From the NCBI RefSeq assembly GCF_000424005.1, contig NZ_AUJB01000016.1, positions 109,924 to 173,923 of the forward strand: a DNA stretch of 64,000 nt, in the 5' to 3' direction. The DNA comes from Pseudobutyrivibrio ruminis CF1b. Its GTDB lineage: Bacteria; Bacillota; Clostridia; Lachnospirales; Lachnospiraceae. This document shows positions 18,976-28,928 of this stretch, piece by piece. The stretch's first letter is position 1; the number at the start of each line of letters is the position of its first letter. Under the pieces are notes generated by a model. That model was not told the origin of the DNA, searched no databases, and saw nothing but the letters and a program-made list of their open reading frames with translations. A program made the translations under genes and the position numbers.

Positions 18976-21900
18976 ATGAAGAGTAGAATTAAGCAAATAA
19001 CAGCATTGGGAATGGTAATCCTGTTGACTTTGACAGGGTTAGGTTTTTATGCTTTTGCTGACGACTTAGATAATTTAGATAATACAGACGATGAAATCAT
19101 AGAGGCTATTCCAGCTGAAGAGCCAATAACAGACATAGAAGAGCCAGAACTATTGGAACCAGAGGAACCTGAAGAACCAGAGGTCCCTGAGGACCCGGCA
19201 GGTCCAGACCCAGCAGACCCAGATCCAGCAGATACAGAGCCAGCAGACCCAGACCCAGCAGATCCAGACACAGCAGATCCAGAGCCTCCTGTTTTGTTAG
19301 GTGCAAATCCAGAGCCAGATGATTCAAATATTATTAGGGCATCAGATTTACAACTAGATCCCGCATCAGTGACTTATGATGGAAATGAACATATTCCAAC
19401 ATTGGTTTGCCTTAGAGAAGACGTGCCAGAATTTGTTGTAGGAAATCAATACGATTTACAGTGGGACTATGAAAACATTGAGCATCCATTTATCGATGTA
19501 GGCATTTATACAGCTCATATTGATATATATGGTGAATATGAATCAGAAACTGGAGACCCAATTGTTCTGACATTTGAGATAAAAGAAGTACCTATAATTA
19601 ATATAGGTGGTTGTACAGTTACAATTAAAGATATAGATGGCAATAATTTAAATAGAAATCCATTAGTGGGTGAAGTATTAACTATGAATATAAACACAGA
19701 TGCTTCTCCACTTTATTACTATTGGACTTATTCTGAAAATGCAAGCTTGCATGATAATAGAGATTATTCAGATCCAGATGTAAGCTATACCTGCGAAGTG
19801 TTTACCCCACAAATAAATGGTTGGTACACTACGGGAACACAATATACTGTCAGATCAGAAGATATAGGAAAACATCTTATTGCTATAGTCGTTCAGGGCA
19901 GACCTGTTAACGAGTACGGCCAGATTGATTATCAGGTTACCTTTTCTCATTCAGCTGCCACATATCCTGTTTCAGATGCTCCTATGGCAGTAGCTACAGT
20001 AGCACCACAAATTGTGTCCGGATGGACATATGATGGTGATTATCATGATCTTTTAATACGAGGTGAGTCTGATCTTGGAATCATGTGTTATTTCGTGACA
20101 GAAGATAATGGTTATACACCTGAACTTGGTGATTTCGTGCAGTATACACCATTTGTCAGAAATGCCGGTACTTATTATGTATGGTGGATGATTTGGTCAA
20201 GAAACAGTGATTACGAAGATATGCCTCCTGAGAGACTGGGAACTGTTAAAGTAAGGCAAAAAAAGATTACCATAACGGCCAAGGATAGATATTTTAGTCA
20301 GGAAGTGGCTAACAGCGGTCTTAATATAGTAGACAATGATGTCTCTCGTGTTATTTGTCAGGGTTTAGTAGATAAACATTACCTGTCACAGATAACAACA
20401 ACGGTTAGTGGTGGTTCTATTATACCTTCCGCTGCAATAATCACAGATTATTCGAAAGATGATTATACATCTTGTTATGATATTCAATACGTATCAGGTG
20501 AAGTTATCGAAGGTATAGATTTTGTTGTTTCTGCAGGCAGCTTTGACATCGAAGGACTTGAAGCACCATATGGAACTGTAGAAATAGTTAGTGGTGAACA
20601 TGCAGATGGTAAATATCAGGCTGGAGATAAAATAAAGTTAAAACTTACACCTAAAGATGGGTTTGATTTACTCTGCACTACTTTAAATGCTCCTAATGGC
20701 TCCCTTGAAATGGATAAGGTGTCTTTGCTTCAAAATATGGTTACTTATGTTGGAAGCGAAGGTGCATATTATTATGAATACACTATGCCAGATGAGAACG
20801 CTGACCTAAAAGTATACTTCATGCCTGGATATATAAGGGTGATTCCTGAAAGAGTAAAGGTTTATGATACTAACACAGATAAGGAGCTGACATCAGCACC
20901 ATGTCCTGGTGACAAGTTGGCTATTATACCAGAAGTTACTTACAACTTTGATGAAAATACAGATAATTATATGCTGTATTACAAATGGGTAGATGCAGCA
21001 GAATTGGAGCAGCTGGTAGCTAGAGGATATGAATATGATTTCAATAAGGATGGCTACTATAGATATAAGGTAGAAGACGGAGTATATGAGGTAAAGGAAT
21101 CAGATATAGGAAATAAACTTTATCTCATAGTTATTCAGTCCTTTGAAGATCTTAATCTGTATGCTGTTAAAGAATTCCCAGCTGTTGTAAGAGAAAGAAC
21201 TCAGGGATATAATCAGGAACAAAAGGATAACAGTTCTGGAGGTGGCTCATCAGGTGGAGGTAAATCTACAACCTCTCCAACTGTAACTCCAACACCGACG
21301 CCTGCACCTAAGTCTTCAGAAGATGATGCAGATGAAAAAGAGAAGCCACAGAACCCAATCCAGAAAGTCATCGACAAGATTATTAACAGAGGTGGCAATG
21401 ATACCGTTGAAGAGCCATCAGACGAAGAATTATTTGACACTGAGAACATGCAGTATGTAGATTTAGAGACATCGTCAGAGCCTGTAACAGTAGAAAGCAA
21501 TAAGCCTGTAACACTCAAATATGGTGACGGTGCTGTAGAAATTGCAATGGCAAACAACAGCGATGGAAGTAGTGGAGCATTCAATGCAGGTCTTGCTGAT
21601 GCAAAGGCAGCAATCGAGGCAATCCTTTCAGATGAACTCCTGGCCATGGTTGAGTCAGGAAGTAAGGTGAAAATCAAAGTTAGAACCACTCCGCTTACAT
21701 CAGACAGCATTACTGATGATGAAAAGGATCTTATTGATAAGGGTGTCAAAGAACTTAGGGAATCTATGCCAAATCTTAAGAAGGCAGAGTCTATCGATAT
21801 TTCATTAATGGTTAAATTTGACCATGATGAATGGGATTATATAACAACCACAAGAAAGCCTATTGAGATTACGGTTAGCATACCAGATGATGATAAGGGA

Positions 21901-22215
21901 TTGTCAGAAAACTATTATATTCTCAGAGTACACGGCACTGAGACTACTTTGTTAGAGGATACAGATAACAATGAAGATACAATCACTATTGGAAGTGACA
22001 GATTCTCAACATACACTATACTTTATGATAAGATAGAAACTTACAATGGTGCTGATAATGAGAAATCATCAGTGATTCCTTTATCAAGAATTAAGCTTGG
22101 ATGGTTGGCAGTTTGTTTATCATTGTTATTTGTTTACCTTAATGATAGGCACGAAATTAATGTAAAGAGACGTGCAAGCCTTAGAAAAGCATTAAATCAT
22201 AGCCACATATTATAG
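18976..22215 (+). CDS. Secreted, C-terminally membrane-anchored surface protein A
   Basis: A 1079-residue protein with a signal peptide cleaved near Ala28 (AFA then DD). A Glu/Pro and Asp-Pro-Ala repeat tract spans about 45-105, then beta-rich immunoglobulin-like or MBG-like modules. A composite unit at about 534-735 (GTVEIVSGEHADGKY to YYEYTMPDEN, then YYKWVDAAELEQL) recurs twice in the next protein. A Gly/Ser/Pro linker and a conserved juxtamembrane domain (about 831-1022, with SSEPVTVESNKPVTLKYG) lead to a membrane helix at about 1041-1056 and a basic tail. There is no LPXTG motif, so it is anchored by the helix. Start at the ATG eight bases after AGGAGG. Adhesion or wall spanning is a guess; no enzymatic motif seen. 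Confidence 0.85.
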   Translation: MKSRIKQITALGMVILLTLTGLGFYAFADDLDNLDNTDDEIIEAIPAEEPITDIEEPELLEPEEPEEPEVPEDPAGPDPADPDPADTEPADPDPADPDTADPEPPVLLGANPEPDDSNIIRASDLQLDPASVTYDGNEHIPTLVCLREDVPEFVVGNQYDLQWDYENIEHPFIDVGIYTAHIDIYGEYESETGDPIVLTFEIKEVPIINIGGCTVTIKDIDGNNLNRNPLVGEVLTMNINTDASPLYYYWTYSENASLHDNRDYSDPDVSYTCEVFTPQINGWYTTGTQYTVRSEDIGKHLIAIVVQGRPVNEYGQIDYQVTFSHSAATYPVSDAPMAVATVAPQIVSGWTYDGDYHDLLIRGESDLGIMCYFVTEDNGYTPELGDFVQYTPFVRNAGTYYVWWMIWSRNSDYEDMPPERLGTVKVRQKKITITAKDRYFSQEVANSGLNIVDNDVSRVICQGLVDKHYLSQITTTVSGGSIIPSAAIITDYSKDDYTSCYDIQYVSGEVIEGIDFVVSAGSFDIEGLEAPYGTVEIVSGEHADGKYQAGDKIKLKLTPKDGFDLLCTTLNAPNGSLEMDKVSLLQNMVTYVGSEGAYYYEYTMPDENADLKVYFMPGYIRVIPERVKVYDTNTDKELTSAPCPGDKLAIIPEVTYNFDENTDNYMLYYKWVDAAELEQLVARGYEYDFNKDGYYRYKVEDGVYEVKESDIGNKLYLIVIQSFEDLNLYAVKEFPAVVRERTQGYNQEQKDNSSGGGSSGGGKSTTSPTVTPTPTPAPKSSEDDADEKEKPQNPIQKVIDKIINRGGNDTVEEPSDEELFDTENMQYVDLETSSEPVTVESNKPVTLKYGDGAVEIAMANNSDGSSGAFNAGLADAKAAIEAILSDELLAMVESGSKVKIKVRTTPLTSDSITDDEKDLIDKGVKELRESMPNLKKAESIDISLMVKFDHDEWDYITTTRKPIEITVSIPDDDKGLSENYYILRVHGTETTLLEDTDNNEDTITIGSDRFSTYTILYDKIETYNGADNEKSSVIPLSRIKLGWLAVCLSLLFVYLNDRHEINVKRRASLRKALNHSHIL

Positions 22216-22242
22216 AAAAAGTTATATTTTTAAAATATATTA

Positions 22243-22332
22243 TCAGATATATTTGATTTATAACGATAATTGTGATACAATTCAATTAGGGAAATGTTGC
22301 GAAAGGACTTGGTTCATGACCAGGTCCTTTTT
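22243..22332 (+). promoter_or_regulatory. Promoter-terminator leader element, copy 2
   Basis: TTGATT (22253-22258), 17 bases, then an extended -10 (TGA then TACAAT, 22276-22281), and about 45 bases on a terminator of GGACTTGGT and ACCAGGTCC with TTTTT. It aligns along its whole length with 18758-18852, including promoter, spacer length and terminator stem, so the two arose by duplication with the flanking surface-protein genes. Confidence 0.55.
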
Positions 22333-22406
22333 GGTTTATTTTAGAATTTAAATGTGGGGATAATAAAGCCACCTCTGGTTGGGGTTTTAGAGAGGAGGTG
22401 CACAAT

Positions 22407-25400
22407 ATGAAGGAGATTAAAGTAAAGCGAATTGTATCGATTATCTTAATACTGTTTCTTATTGTGACAGGTTTGAACTTCAACACTATAGCAGATGAGC
22501 TTAGAGGCTCGTCTGGTCGTATTGTGGCATTTGAAGAAATACCAGACAGCATTCGACTTCAGGAATTCACAGTTGGGGCAAGTGTTGAGGAAATCGTATT
22601 CCCTTCTACATTGACTGTGACTGTAGAAAAGGAAGTTAAAAAGGAAACTCTTATACCAAAGGAGAAAACAGAGGAGCCTGTACAGGAAGAGGAACCTGTT
22701 GAGGATCCAGTGGCCCCTCCTGAGGACACATCTACTCCAGAACCAAATCCTGAGACTACTCCAGAAGAGCCTACACCAGAGGAGCCTGCTCCTGAGGTTA
22801 CGCCAACACCGGAGCCTGATTCAGGTGAGCCAATTCCAGATGCTCCAAATCCAGAACCAGATCCAAATCCAGAGACACCAGCGCCAGAAGAGCCTACACC
22901 AGAAGAACCATCTCCAGAGACACCAGCTCCTGAGCCAGCTCCAGAAGTTTCTGCTCCAGCACCAGAACCAGCACCAGTTCCTGTAGAAGCGCCAGTAGCA
23001 GAGCCTGTTAGTGAACCAACAGATAATCCTTCAGCAGAACCGGATCTAGTTGGTTTATTATTCCCTGCGATTATTGCTCATGCAGAGGAATTAGATACTC
23101 CAGAAGAAACACCTGCAGAGACTACAGACCAGCCTGTAGAAGCTCCAGCAGCAGAGCCAGAGATAGAGTATGAAACTGTAGTTGAGACAGTAACAAATAG
23201 AGAGACTGTTGTTTTTGAAAATGTATCTTGGAAAATTGATTCGGCAAGAAGTACTTTTGGAAAATTTGATTTTAGTGTGGAATCAAACTATGTTTTGATG
23301 CCTGAAATTTCATGGCTTTATGATGTGGCAGCAAATCTTCCAACTATCGAAGTAAGAGTACTTCCTGCAGAAAACAGACCAGCATTCACTCAGTCTACTA
23401 TTATTGATGGCGTGAAGATTACAGTTAGTGCTGATGAAGGTGTATTCCCAGAAGGAGTAAGACTTATCGCACACAAAATAACAGGTGAAGAGGAAGCACA
23501 GGTAGAAGAGCTTGTAGACGCTCAGACTAGTGAACACAAGAATGTTGCCAGCAGCTATACTTTTGATATTTCTATAGTTGATGCAGCAGGTAATGAAGTA
23601 CAGCCTGACACAAGCCGTGGCAATGTAACAGTTTCCTTTGAGACTGATGAGATTGGCAATTCAAAATTAGAGACAGAAGTTTACCATATTGATGATAATA
23701 ATCAGGTAGATGAATTGGCAATTGTAGAAGAGAATAATTCCACAATCAGTGTTGAGACTGATGGCTTCTCAATGTATATGCTTATTTTTACAAGCAACGC
23801 TAATGTGTGGAATATATATAATCGTGATTCCTTTGATATTACCGAAGTGGCTGAGACATTGGGAGTAGCTGCATCAGATTCATTTTCGTGTGGTGTACAA
23901 GTGGACAATACAGATGATTTGGGGAAAGTAACTTTAGGTACACCATATTTGTCTGACGGAAAGGATCATTGCATTATTACAATACAGGATGAGTTCGTAG
24001 TGGGTGATACAGTCGAACTTACTATCAATTATGATGTTGAATCTGATAACCCTGAGGTAGCTGGGATAGAGCAAGTAACTATAAATATTACTCTTCAGGA
24101 TTTTGATGGAAGGTATACCTTTACAGCCGAGGCAGGTATTATTCCAGACAGTAATGGCCAGGCAAATGGAACTGTAACAATCATAGATGGTAACGAAGAT
24201 GGAAGATATAGCGAAGGAGAAACAATAAAACTAAAATTTGTCCCTAATACTGATTGCGATTTTATTTTTATTACTATAAATGATTTTAATCAGGATTGTA
24301 ATGCTAGTGTTACCAAATTCTTATCTGATGATGTTACATATGTTAAGACAGAAAATGCATACTACTACAACTATATAATGCCTGCTGAGGATGTTATATT
24401 ACGTGGATTATTTATAGAAGACTTTTACAGACTAAACAGTAGCAGAGTATATATTGTTGATGCTGAAACGGAGGATTATCTAGGAAGAGACCCATGTGTT
24501 GGGGATGAACTAAAGACAATTATAACTGCATCAGCAACCATCTATGATTCACCAATACTTTATTATAGATGGGTGGATGCTACACAATTAGCAGAGTTAC
24601 TAGCTTTAGGTTTTGACGGAGATTTTGATAAGACAGATTATTATCTGTACGATGTAAATGATGGAATCTATACTGTTCAGCCAGAAGATATAGGAAAACA
24701 ACTATACCTCGTTGCTGTCCAAGCATTTGGAGAACTAAATCACTATGCAGTAAAAGCTGTTGATGGTTTAGTAACTACCCATGACTGGAATATTCAGAAA
24801 GTTGACGATGTCACAGTTAAAGCTTCATGCGATAAAGAAGAATGCTATTTATATGGCAAAAATGCAAAATTAGTATGTGATGATAAAGCTTATAATGGTA
24901 CTGCTGTATCAGCTGAATTAGTAAAGGAAAATGGTTTCCCTTCAGCTACTGAAGGAAACTATTCTATAGGTGATTATAGATATTACAGCGCAGATTCAGA
25001 CCAGGTACTTGCCAGCGCACCAAGCGAAATAGGTAATTATATTGTTAAGGTAACTATAACAACTGCTTCTGAAGAAATTGAGCTTGCGAAAGAATTTAGT
25101 ATTGTCGATTTCAAGGTCACTCTTTCTGCTAAAGCTATAGAAGAGGAACAAACCTTAACAGCAAAGGTTGTAGGTACCACAGGTACATACATATTTTATT
25201 GGTATAGAGATGATGAAGTATTTGCTACTAATACAGTGGCTGATTCTGAGGATAAATATGTATTAACAACAGATGATATAGGACATAGGTTTAAAGTTAA
25301 GGCTACTCAATCTAAACCGGATAAAGAAGCTGAGACTGATTATACAGACGTAGTAATTGGTAAGAGGAGAACTGTATCTTATAGCCAAACTGCGGTTAAT

Positions 25401-28400
25401 GTTACTATTACTCCAGCTAAGGGATCAATTAGAACAAATGACACTGTTACTTTTAAACTGGAAGCAAAGCCTGGTTATACTTTAAATAGCTTTACTCTTC
25501 AGGATGGTAGCAAGAATGATATACCATACACAACAAATAACGAGACAGGAGAATATAGCTTCGTACAGCCAGCAAAGACAGTTTATTTAAAGTTTGATAC
25601 TACAATAATTTATTACAATATCTCTAAAAATGTAACAGGGCATGGAACAATAAGCCATTCGAAAGAACCAGGTAATACTTCTAAAGTGAATATGGAGATA
25701 GATATTACGGTCACTCCTGATGAAGGTTACTATTTAAAGAAAATCTGGATTAGTGAAGATGCTGCTTATGTATATTACAGACCAAGAATTAATGGCAGAA
25801 TCAATGTAGCAAACAGATATTTTAAAATGCCAGCACAGGATGTCACTATCTATGCAGAGTTTGACGAGATAATTCCGCTAAGCAATGATAATTTACATAT
25901 TAAGTATTATTACGGAACTAATCCATTTGTAGCACCTTCAATAGATGATTTGTTGGAGGCATATACAGAGGCCATCCCTGGATATAATTCAGGTTTCATA
26001 AGTTACGCATGGTATCTTGAGGATGATTTAGATAATCCTATTAGTGAACGTGCATATTTGGATAAAATTGAAGAGGAATATCTGGGTAAGAGAATTGTTG
26101 TAAAAGCTATTCAGACTTATGGAGATGTAGAGTATTCAGCTACTATAACAACAGAACCTGTAGGAAAACGAGCAGGCACCTACATTTATTCTGCAGATGC
26201 AATTACATATGATTATTTAGGTGAGACCGCATCTGTTGCAGCAGATGGAATATATGAGCTTGCCACATCTAATGAAGCAACTACAGGAAGTGCAACTATT
26301 TCTCTTACAGAAACCCTTGCAAGAAATGATACATATTATAAATATATCTATATTAGAACTAAAGAAACAGCTACGGATTTACCTAGTAAATGGGTTAGCG
26401 TCCAATTAGATATACCACGAGCTCCTCAGGTATACGAGTGGGATGCTGGAACATTAAAGCGATATGGTGCGATTATCAGAACATCAACAGATATGGAGTA
26501 TAAGCTTAAGGATGCTGATGATTCAGAATACACCGATGCTTTATATGATATTACACCTGTTTTGAAGGGCCATTATGTAGTTCGATATAAAGCTACAAGC
26601 AATAGTTTTGCCAGCTATACCGATTCAGTTATAGTTGGAGAGACAACAAATACTGTTAGTCTCACTGGTACAGAGGAAGATGGAAATGAGTTGTCTGCTA
26701 GTATAGGTGAATTGATTTATGGCACAGAGCCACTTAAATATAAGTGGTATCGCGATGATGAGGAAATCCAGGGGGCTACAAGTGATACATATCTTCTTAC
26801 AGGCGAAGATATTGACAAATATATATATGTTGAAGTAACAAATGAGGCAACAGACAAGTCTGCAAGAACCCGATCAGTTAATCGTATACATGCGGGACAT
26901 CATACTGTTATAGTGGAAAATGGATATGGAGGTGAGTCATATTCAATTTCTCCAGATGTAAGTAAAATAAGGACTAAGAATAGAGTGGTATTAACTCTTA
27001 CACCACAGGCAGGTTATAAGCCAAAGACAGTTGTAGCCAAGGATGCAAAGGGGCGTGATGTAAATCTTGTCAAAATATCAGGTAATACATATTGTTTCAG
27101 AGAGCCTGATAGCGATGTTACTGTTACTGTAACATATGAAGAAAGTACAACGTTTATATTAGATGTTCATGCAGGAATTAATCCTGAGGATGGACAGACA
27201 CATGGAACAGCTGAAATTACACCTGAGACAAAGAAGGATTATTACAATGCAGGTGATATAGTAAAGATTAAGATTGACCCTGCAGACAAATATGAGTTCA
27301 TATGCTTTGCATCTAATGATATCTCAGATGATTTTGATGTAATATGGCTGGATTATATCATTGAAATTTCAGATAGCTGGAGTGAGAAAGATGGAGTTTA
27401 TTATTACGAATATACTATGCCAGCTGAGGATATGGTATTAGTAGCATATTTCTATGATGAATACACTCGTTTGAAAAAGAGCATGGCGAAAATTTACAGG
27501 GCAGATACAGGCGAGGTTTTGGATTCGGCACCACAGGTAGGAGATGTGCTTACAGTCAGTGATAAGCTAAAGAATTTACAATTGTCAGGATATGCATGGC
27601 TTTATGCAGATGATTTACATCCAGATGGAACCATTACACTTGAAGAAGTGAATGAAAAGCTACTTGCTGCTAATCAGGACTACACAATTACTGATAATGA
27701 CGATGGCAAATCCATTGTGTTATATGTAATACAGTTGTTACCAGTAAGGGAAAATGCCTTTGATACTATTAGTTATATTTCCGAAGGAACAATCCCTGTA
27801 GGCACCATAGTACCAACAGTTACACCAACACCAGAGGCTGATTCAGGAAGTTCTGATTCAGGAAAGCCTAATCCAGGTACTCCAAGCCCTAGTCCAAGTG
27901 CAACTCCATCCGTGATTCCGGGTGAAGATGAGACCGATGATAAGGATAAGGACAATAAGGATAAAACTGGCGAGGATAAGAAGAATCCAATAAATAAGGT
28001 TGTTGATGCTTTACTGAATAATGATGAAGAGTCTGAAGAGACAATATCTGACGAGGAGCTTTTCAATCCTGATATCATGCAGGTAGTAGATGTTTCTACA
28101 TCATCAGAGCCTGTTACAGTAGAATCAAATAAGCCTGTAACACTCAAATATGGTAGTGGCGCAATAGAAGTTGCTATGGCTAACACAAGTCAGGGTGGCG
28201 GAGCATACGGAACAGGTGCATTAAACGCAGGTCTTGCTGATGCTAAGGCAGCTGTTGAGGCGATTCTTTCAGATGAGCTTCTCGCAATGGTTGAGAATGG
28301 TAGCAAGGTTAAGATTAAAGTTCAGACAACAGCTTTGTCAGAGGATAGTATCACAGACGATGAGAAGGATATAATCGCTGCTGAGTTCAGGAATTTGAAA

Positions 28401-28850
28401 GCGACTATGCCAAATCTCAAGCAGGCTGAGTCTATCGATATTTCATTACTGGTTAAGTTTGACCATGATAACTGGGATGCTATCACAACTACCAGAAAGC
28501 CAATCGAAATCACAGTTGGCATATCTGATGAAGACAAAGGAAAGTCAGAAAAATTCTACATTCTCAGAGTACATGAGGGTGAGACAACATTATTAGAGGA
28601 TTTGGATGAGGACGATGAAACTATCACAATCGGTAGTGACAGATTCTCTACATACACAATTCTCTATGAAGACAACGCTGCTAAGGCAGCAGTTGTTAAC
28701 AGTAATAATTCCAGACCTTTCAAGGGCATAATGGGATGGATTGTAGCGGGTATTGCATTATTACTAGTATTCCTAAGAGATAGACTTTCACTTCAGGCTA
28801 AGAGACGTGAAAGTGTGAAAAAAGCTCGAAATCATAAGACTCTAATGTAA
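22407..28850 (+). CDS. Giant secreted, membrane-anchored surface protein B
   Basis: A 2147-residue paralogue of surface protein A. Signal peptide about 1-31. Pro/Glu-rich stalk at about 95-215 (PEEPTPEEP-type repeats). Many beta-rich modules follow, including InlB-B-repeat-like units (VTFKLEAKPGYTLNSF, DITVTPDEGYYLKKIW), and two copies of the composite unit shared with protein A (around 575-790 and 1590-1790). The juxtamembrane domain (about 1891-2085) is nearly identical to that of protein A, then a membrane helix (about 2110-2126) and a basic tail. The start is the ATG 8 bases after GAGGAGG; a GTG three codons earlier is too close to it. Likely an extended cell-surface adhesin or matrix component; this is inference from architecture. 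Confidence 0.85.
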   Translation: MKEIKVKRIVSIILILFLIVTGLNFNTIADELRGSSGRIVAFEEIPDSIRLQEFTVGASVEEIVFPSTLTVTVEKEVKKETLIPKEKTEEPVQEEEPVEDPVAPPEDTSTPEPNPETTPEEPTPEEPAPEVTPTPEPDSGEPIPDAPNPEPDPNPETPAPEEPTPEEPSPETPAPEPAPEVSAPAPEPAPVPVEAPVAEPVSEPTDNPSAEPDLVGLLFPAIIAHAEELDTPEETPAETTDQPVEAPAAEPEIEYETVVETVTNRETVVFENVSWKIDSARSTFGKFDFSVESNYVLMPEISWLYDVAANLPTIEVRVLPAENRPAFTQSTIIDGVKITVSADEGVFPEGVRLIAHKITGEEEAQVEELVDAQTSEHKNVASSYTFDISIVDAAGNEVQPDTSRGNVTVSFETDEIGNSKLETEVYHIDDNNQVDELAIVEENNSTISVETDGFSMYMLIFTSNANVWNIYNRDSFDITEVAETLGVAASDSFSCGVQVDNTDDLGKVTLGTPYLSDGKDHCIITIQDEFVVGDTVELTINYDVESDNPEVAGIEQVTINITLQDFDGRYTFTAEAGIIPDSNGQANGTVTIIDGNEDGRYSEGETIKLKFVPNTDCDFIFITINDFNQDCNASVTKFLSDDVTYVKTENAYYYNYIMPAEDVILRGLFIEDFYRLNSSRVYIVDAETEDYLGRDPCVGDELKTIITASATIYDSPILYYRWVDATQLAELLALGFDGDFDKTDYYLYDVNDGIYTVQPEDIGKQLYLVAVQAFGELNHYAVKAVDGLVTTHDWNIQKVDDVTVKASCDKEECYLYGKNAKLVCDDKAYNGTAVSAELVKENGFPSATEGNYSIGDYRYYSADSDQVLASAPSEIGNYIVKVTITTASEEIELAKEFSIVDFKVTLSAKAIEEEQTLTAKVVGTTGTYIFYWYRDDEVFATNTVADSEDKYVLTTDDIGHRFKVKATQSKPDKEAETDYTDVVIGKRRTVSYSQTAVNVTITPAKGSIRTNDTVTFKLEAKPGYTLNSFTLQDGSKNDIPYTTNNETGEYSFVQPAKTVYLKFDTTIIYYNISKNVTGHGTISHSKEPGNTSKVNMEIDITVTPDEGYYLKKIWISEDAAYVYYRPRINGRINVANRYFKMPAQDVTIYAEFDEIIPLSNDNLHIKYYYGTNPFVAPSIDDLLEAYTEAIPGYNSGFISYAWYLEDDLDNPISERAYLDKIEEEYLGKRIVVKAIQTYGDVEYSATITTEPVGKRAGTYIYSADAITYDYLGETASVAADGIYELATSNEATTGSATISLTETLARNDTYYKYIYIRTKETATDLPSKWVSVQLDIPRAPQVYEWDAGTLKRYGAIIRTSTDMEYKLKDADDSEYTDALYDITPVLKGHYVVRYKATSNSFASYTDSVIVGETTNTVSLTGTEEDGNELSASIGELIYGTEPLKYKWYRDDEEIQGATSDTYLLTGEDIDKYIYVEVTNEATDKSARTRSVNRIHAGHHTVIVENGYGGESYSISPDVSKIRTKNRVVLTLTPQAGYKPKTVVAKDAKGRDVNLVKISGNTYCFREPDSDVTVTVTYEESTTFILDVHAGINPEDGQTHGTAEITPETKKDYYNAGDIVKIKIDPADKYEFICFASNDISDDFDVIWLDYIIEISDSWSEKDGVYYYEYTMPAEDMVLVAYFYDEYTRLKKSMAKIYRADTGEVLDSAPQVGDVLTVSDKLKNLQLSGYAWLYADDLHPDGTITLEEVNEKLLAANQDYTITDNDDGKSIVLYVIQLLPVRENAFDTISYISEGTIPVGTIVPTVTPTPEADSGSSDSGKPNPGTPSPSPSATPSVIPGEDETDDKDKDNKDKTGEDKKNPINKVVDALLNNDEESEETISDEELFNPDIMQVVDVSTSSEPVTVESNKPVTLKYGSGAIEVAMANTSQGGGAYGTGALNAGLADAKAAVEAILSDELLAMVENGSKVKIKVQTTALSEDSITDDEKDIIAAEFRNLKATMPNLKQAESIDISLLVKFDHDNWDAITTTRKPIEITVGISDEDKGKSEKFYILRVHEGETTLLEDLDEDDETITIGSDRFSTYTILYEDNAAKAAVVNSNNSRPFKGIMGWIVAGIALLLVFLRDRLSLQAKRRESVKKARNHKTLM

Positions 28851-28856
28851 ACAGAA

Positions 28857-28899
28857 CCCCTTATCTATCCGATATGTAAGGTAGATAAGGGGATTTTTG
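28857..28899 (+). terminator. Terminator after surface protein B
   Basis: CCCCTTATCTA and its perfect complement (28882-28892) enclose a 14-base loop, followed by ATTTTTGT. Confidence 0.85.
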
Positions 28900-28928
28900 T
28901 AATGGGTGATAGATAGGAGGTCGTGATT

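Noticed and set aside
19120..19290. Short repeats of the Asp-Pro-Ala coding tract as a CRISPR array
   Set aside because: Repeats are 12-18 bases, in frame, without unique spacers, and encode a proline-rich stalk.
19047..19327. Antisense open frames of Gly-Ser-Ala and Leu-rich repeats
   Set aside because: Mirror images of the Pro/Asp/Glu repeat of surface protein A; low-complexity DNA leaves all frames open and no ribosome site is present.
21213..21749. 178-codon antisense frame
   Set aside because: Lies within the conserved C-terminal domain of surface protein A and is Ser/Val-rich, as expected from antisense of its codons.
27773..28186. 137-codon antisense frame
   Set aside because: Same explanation, in surface protein B.
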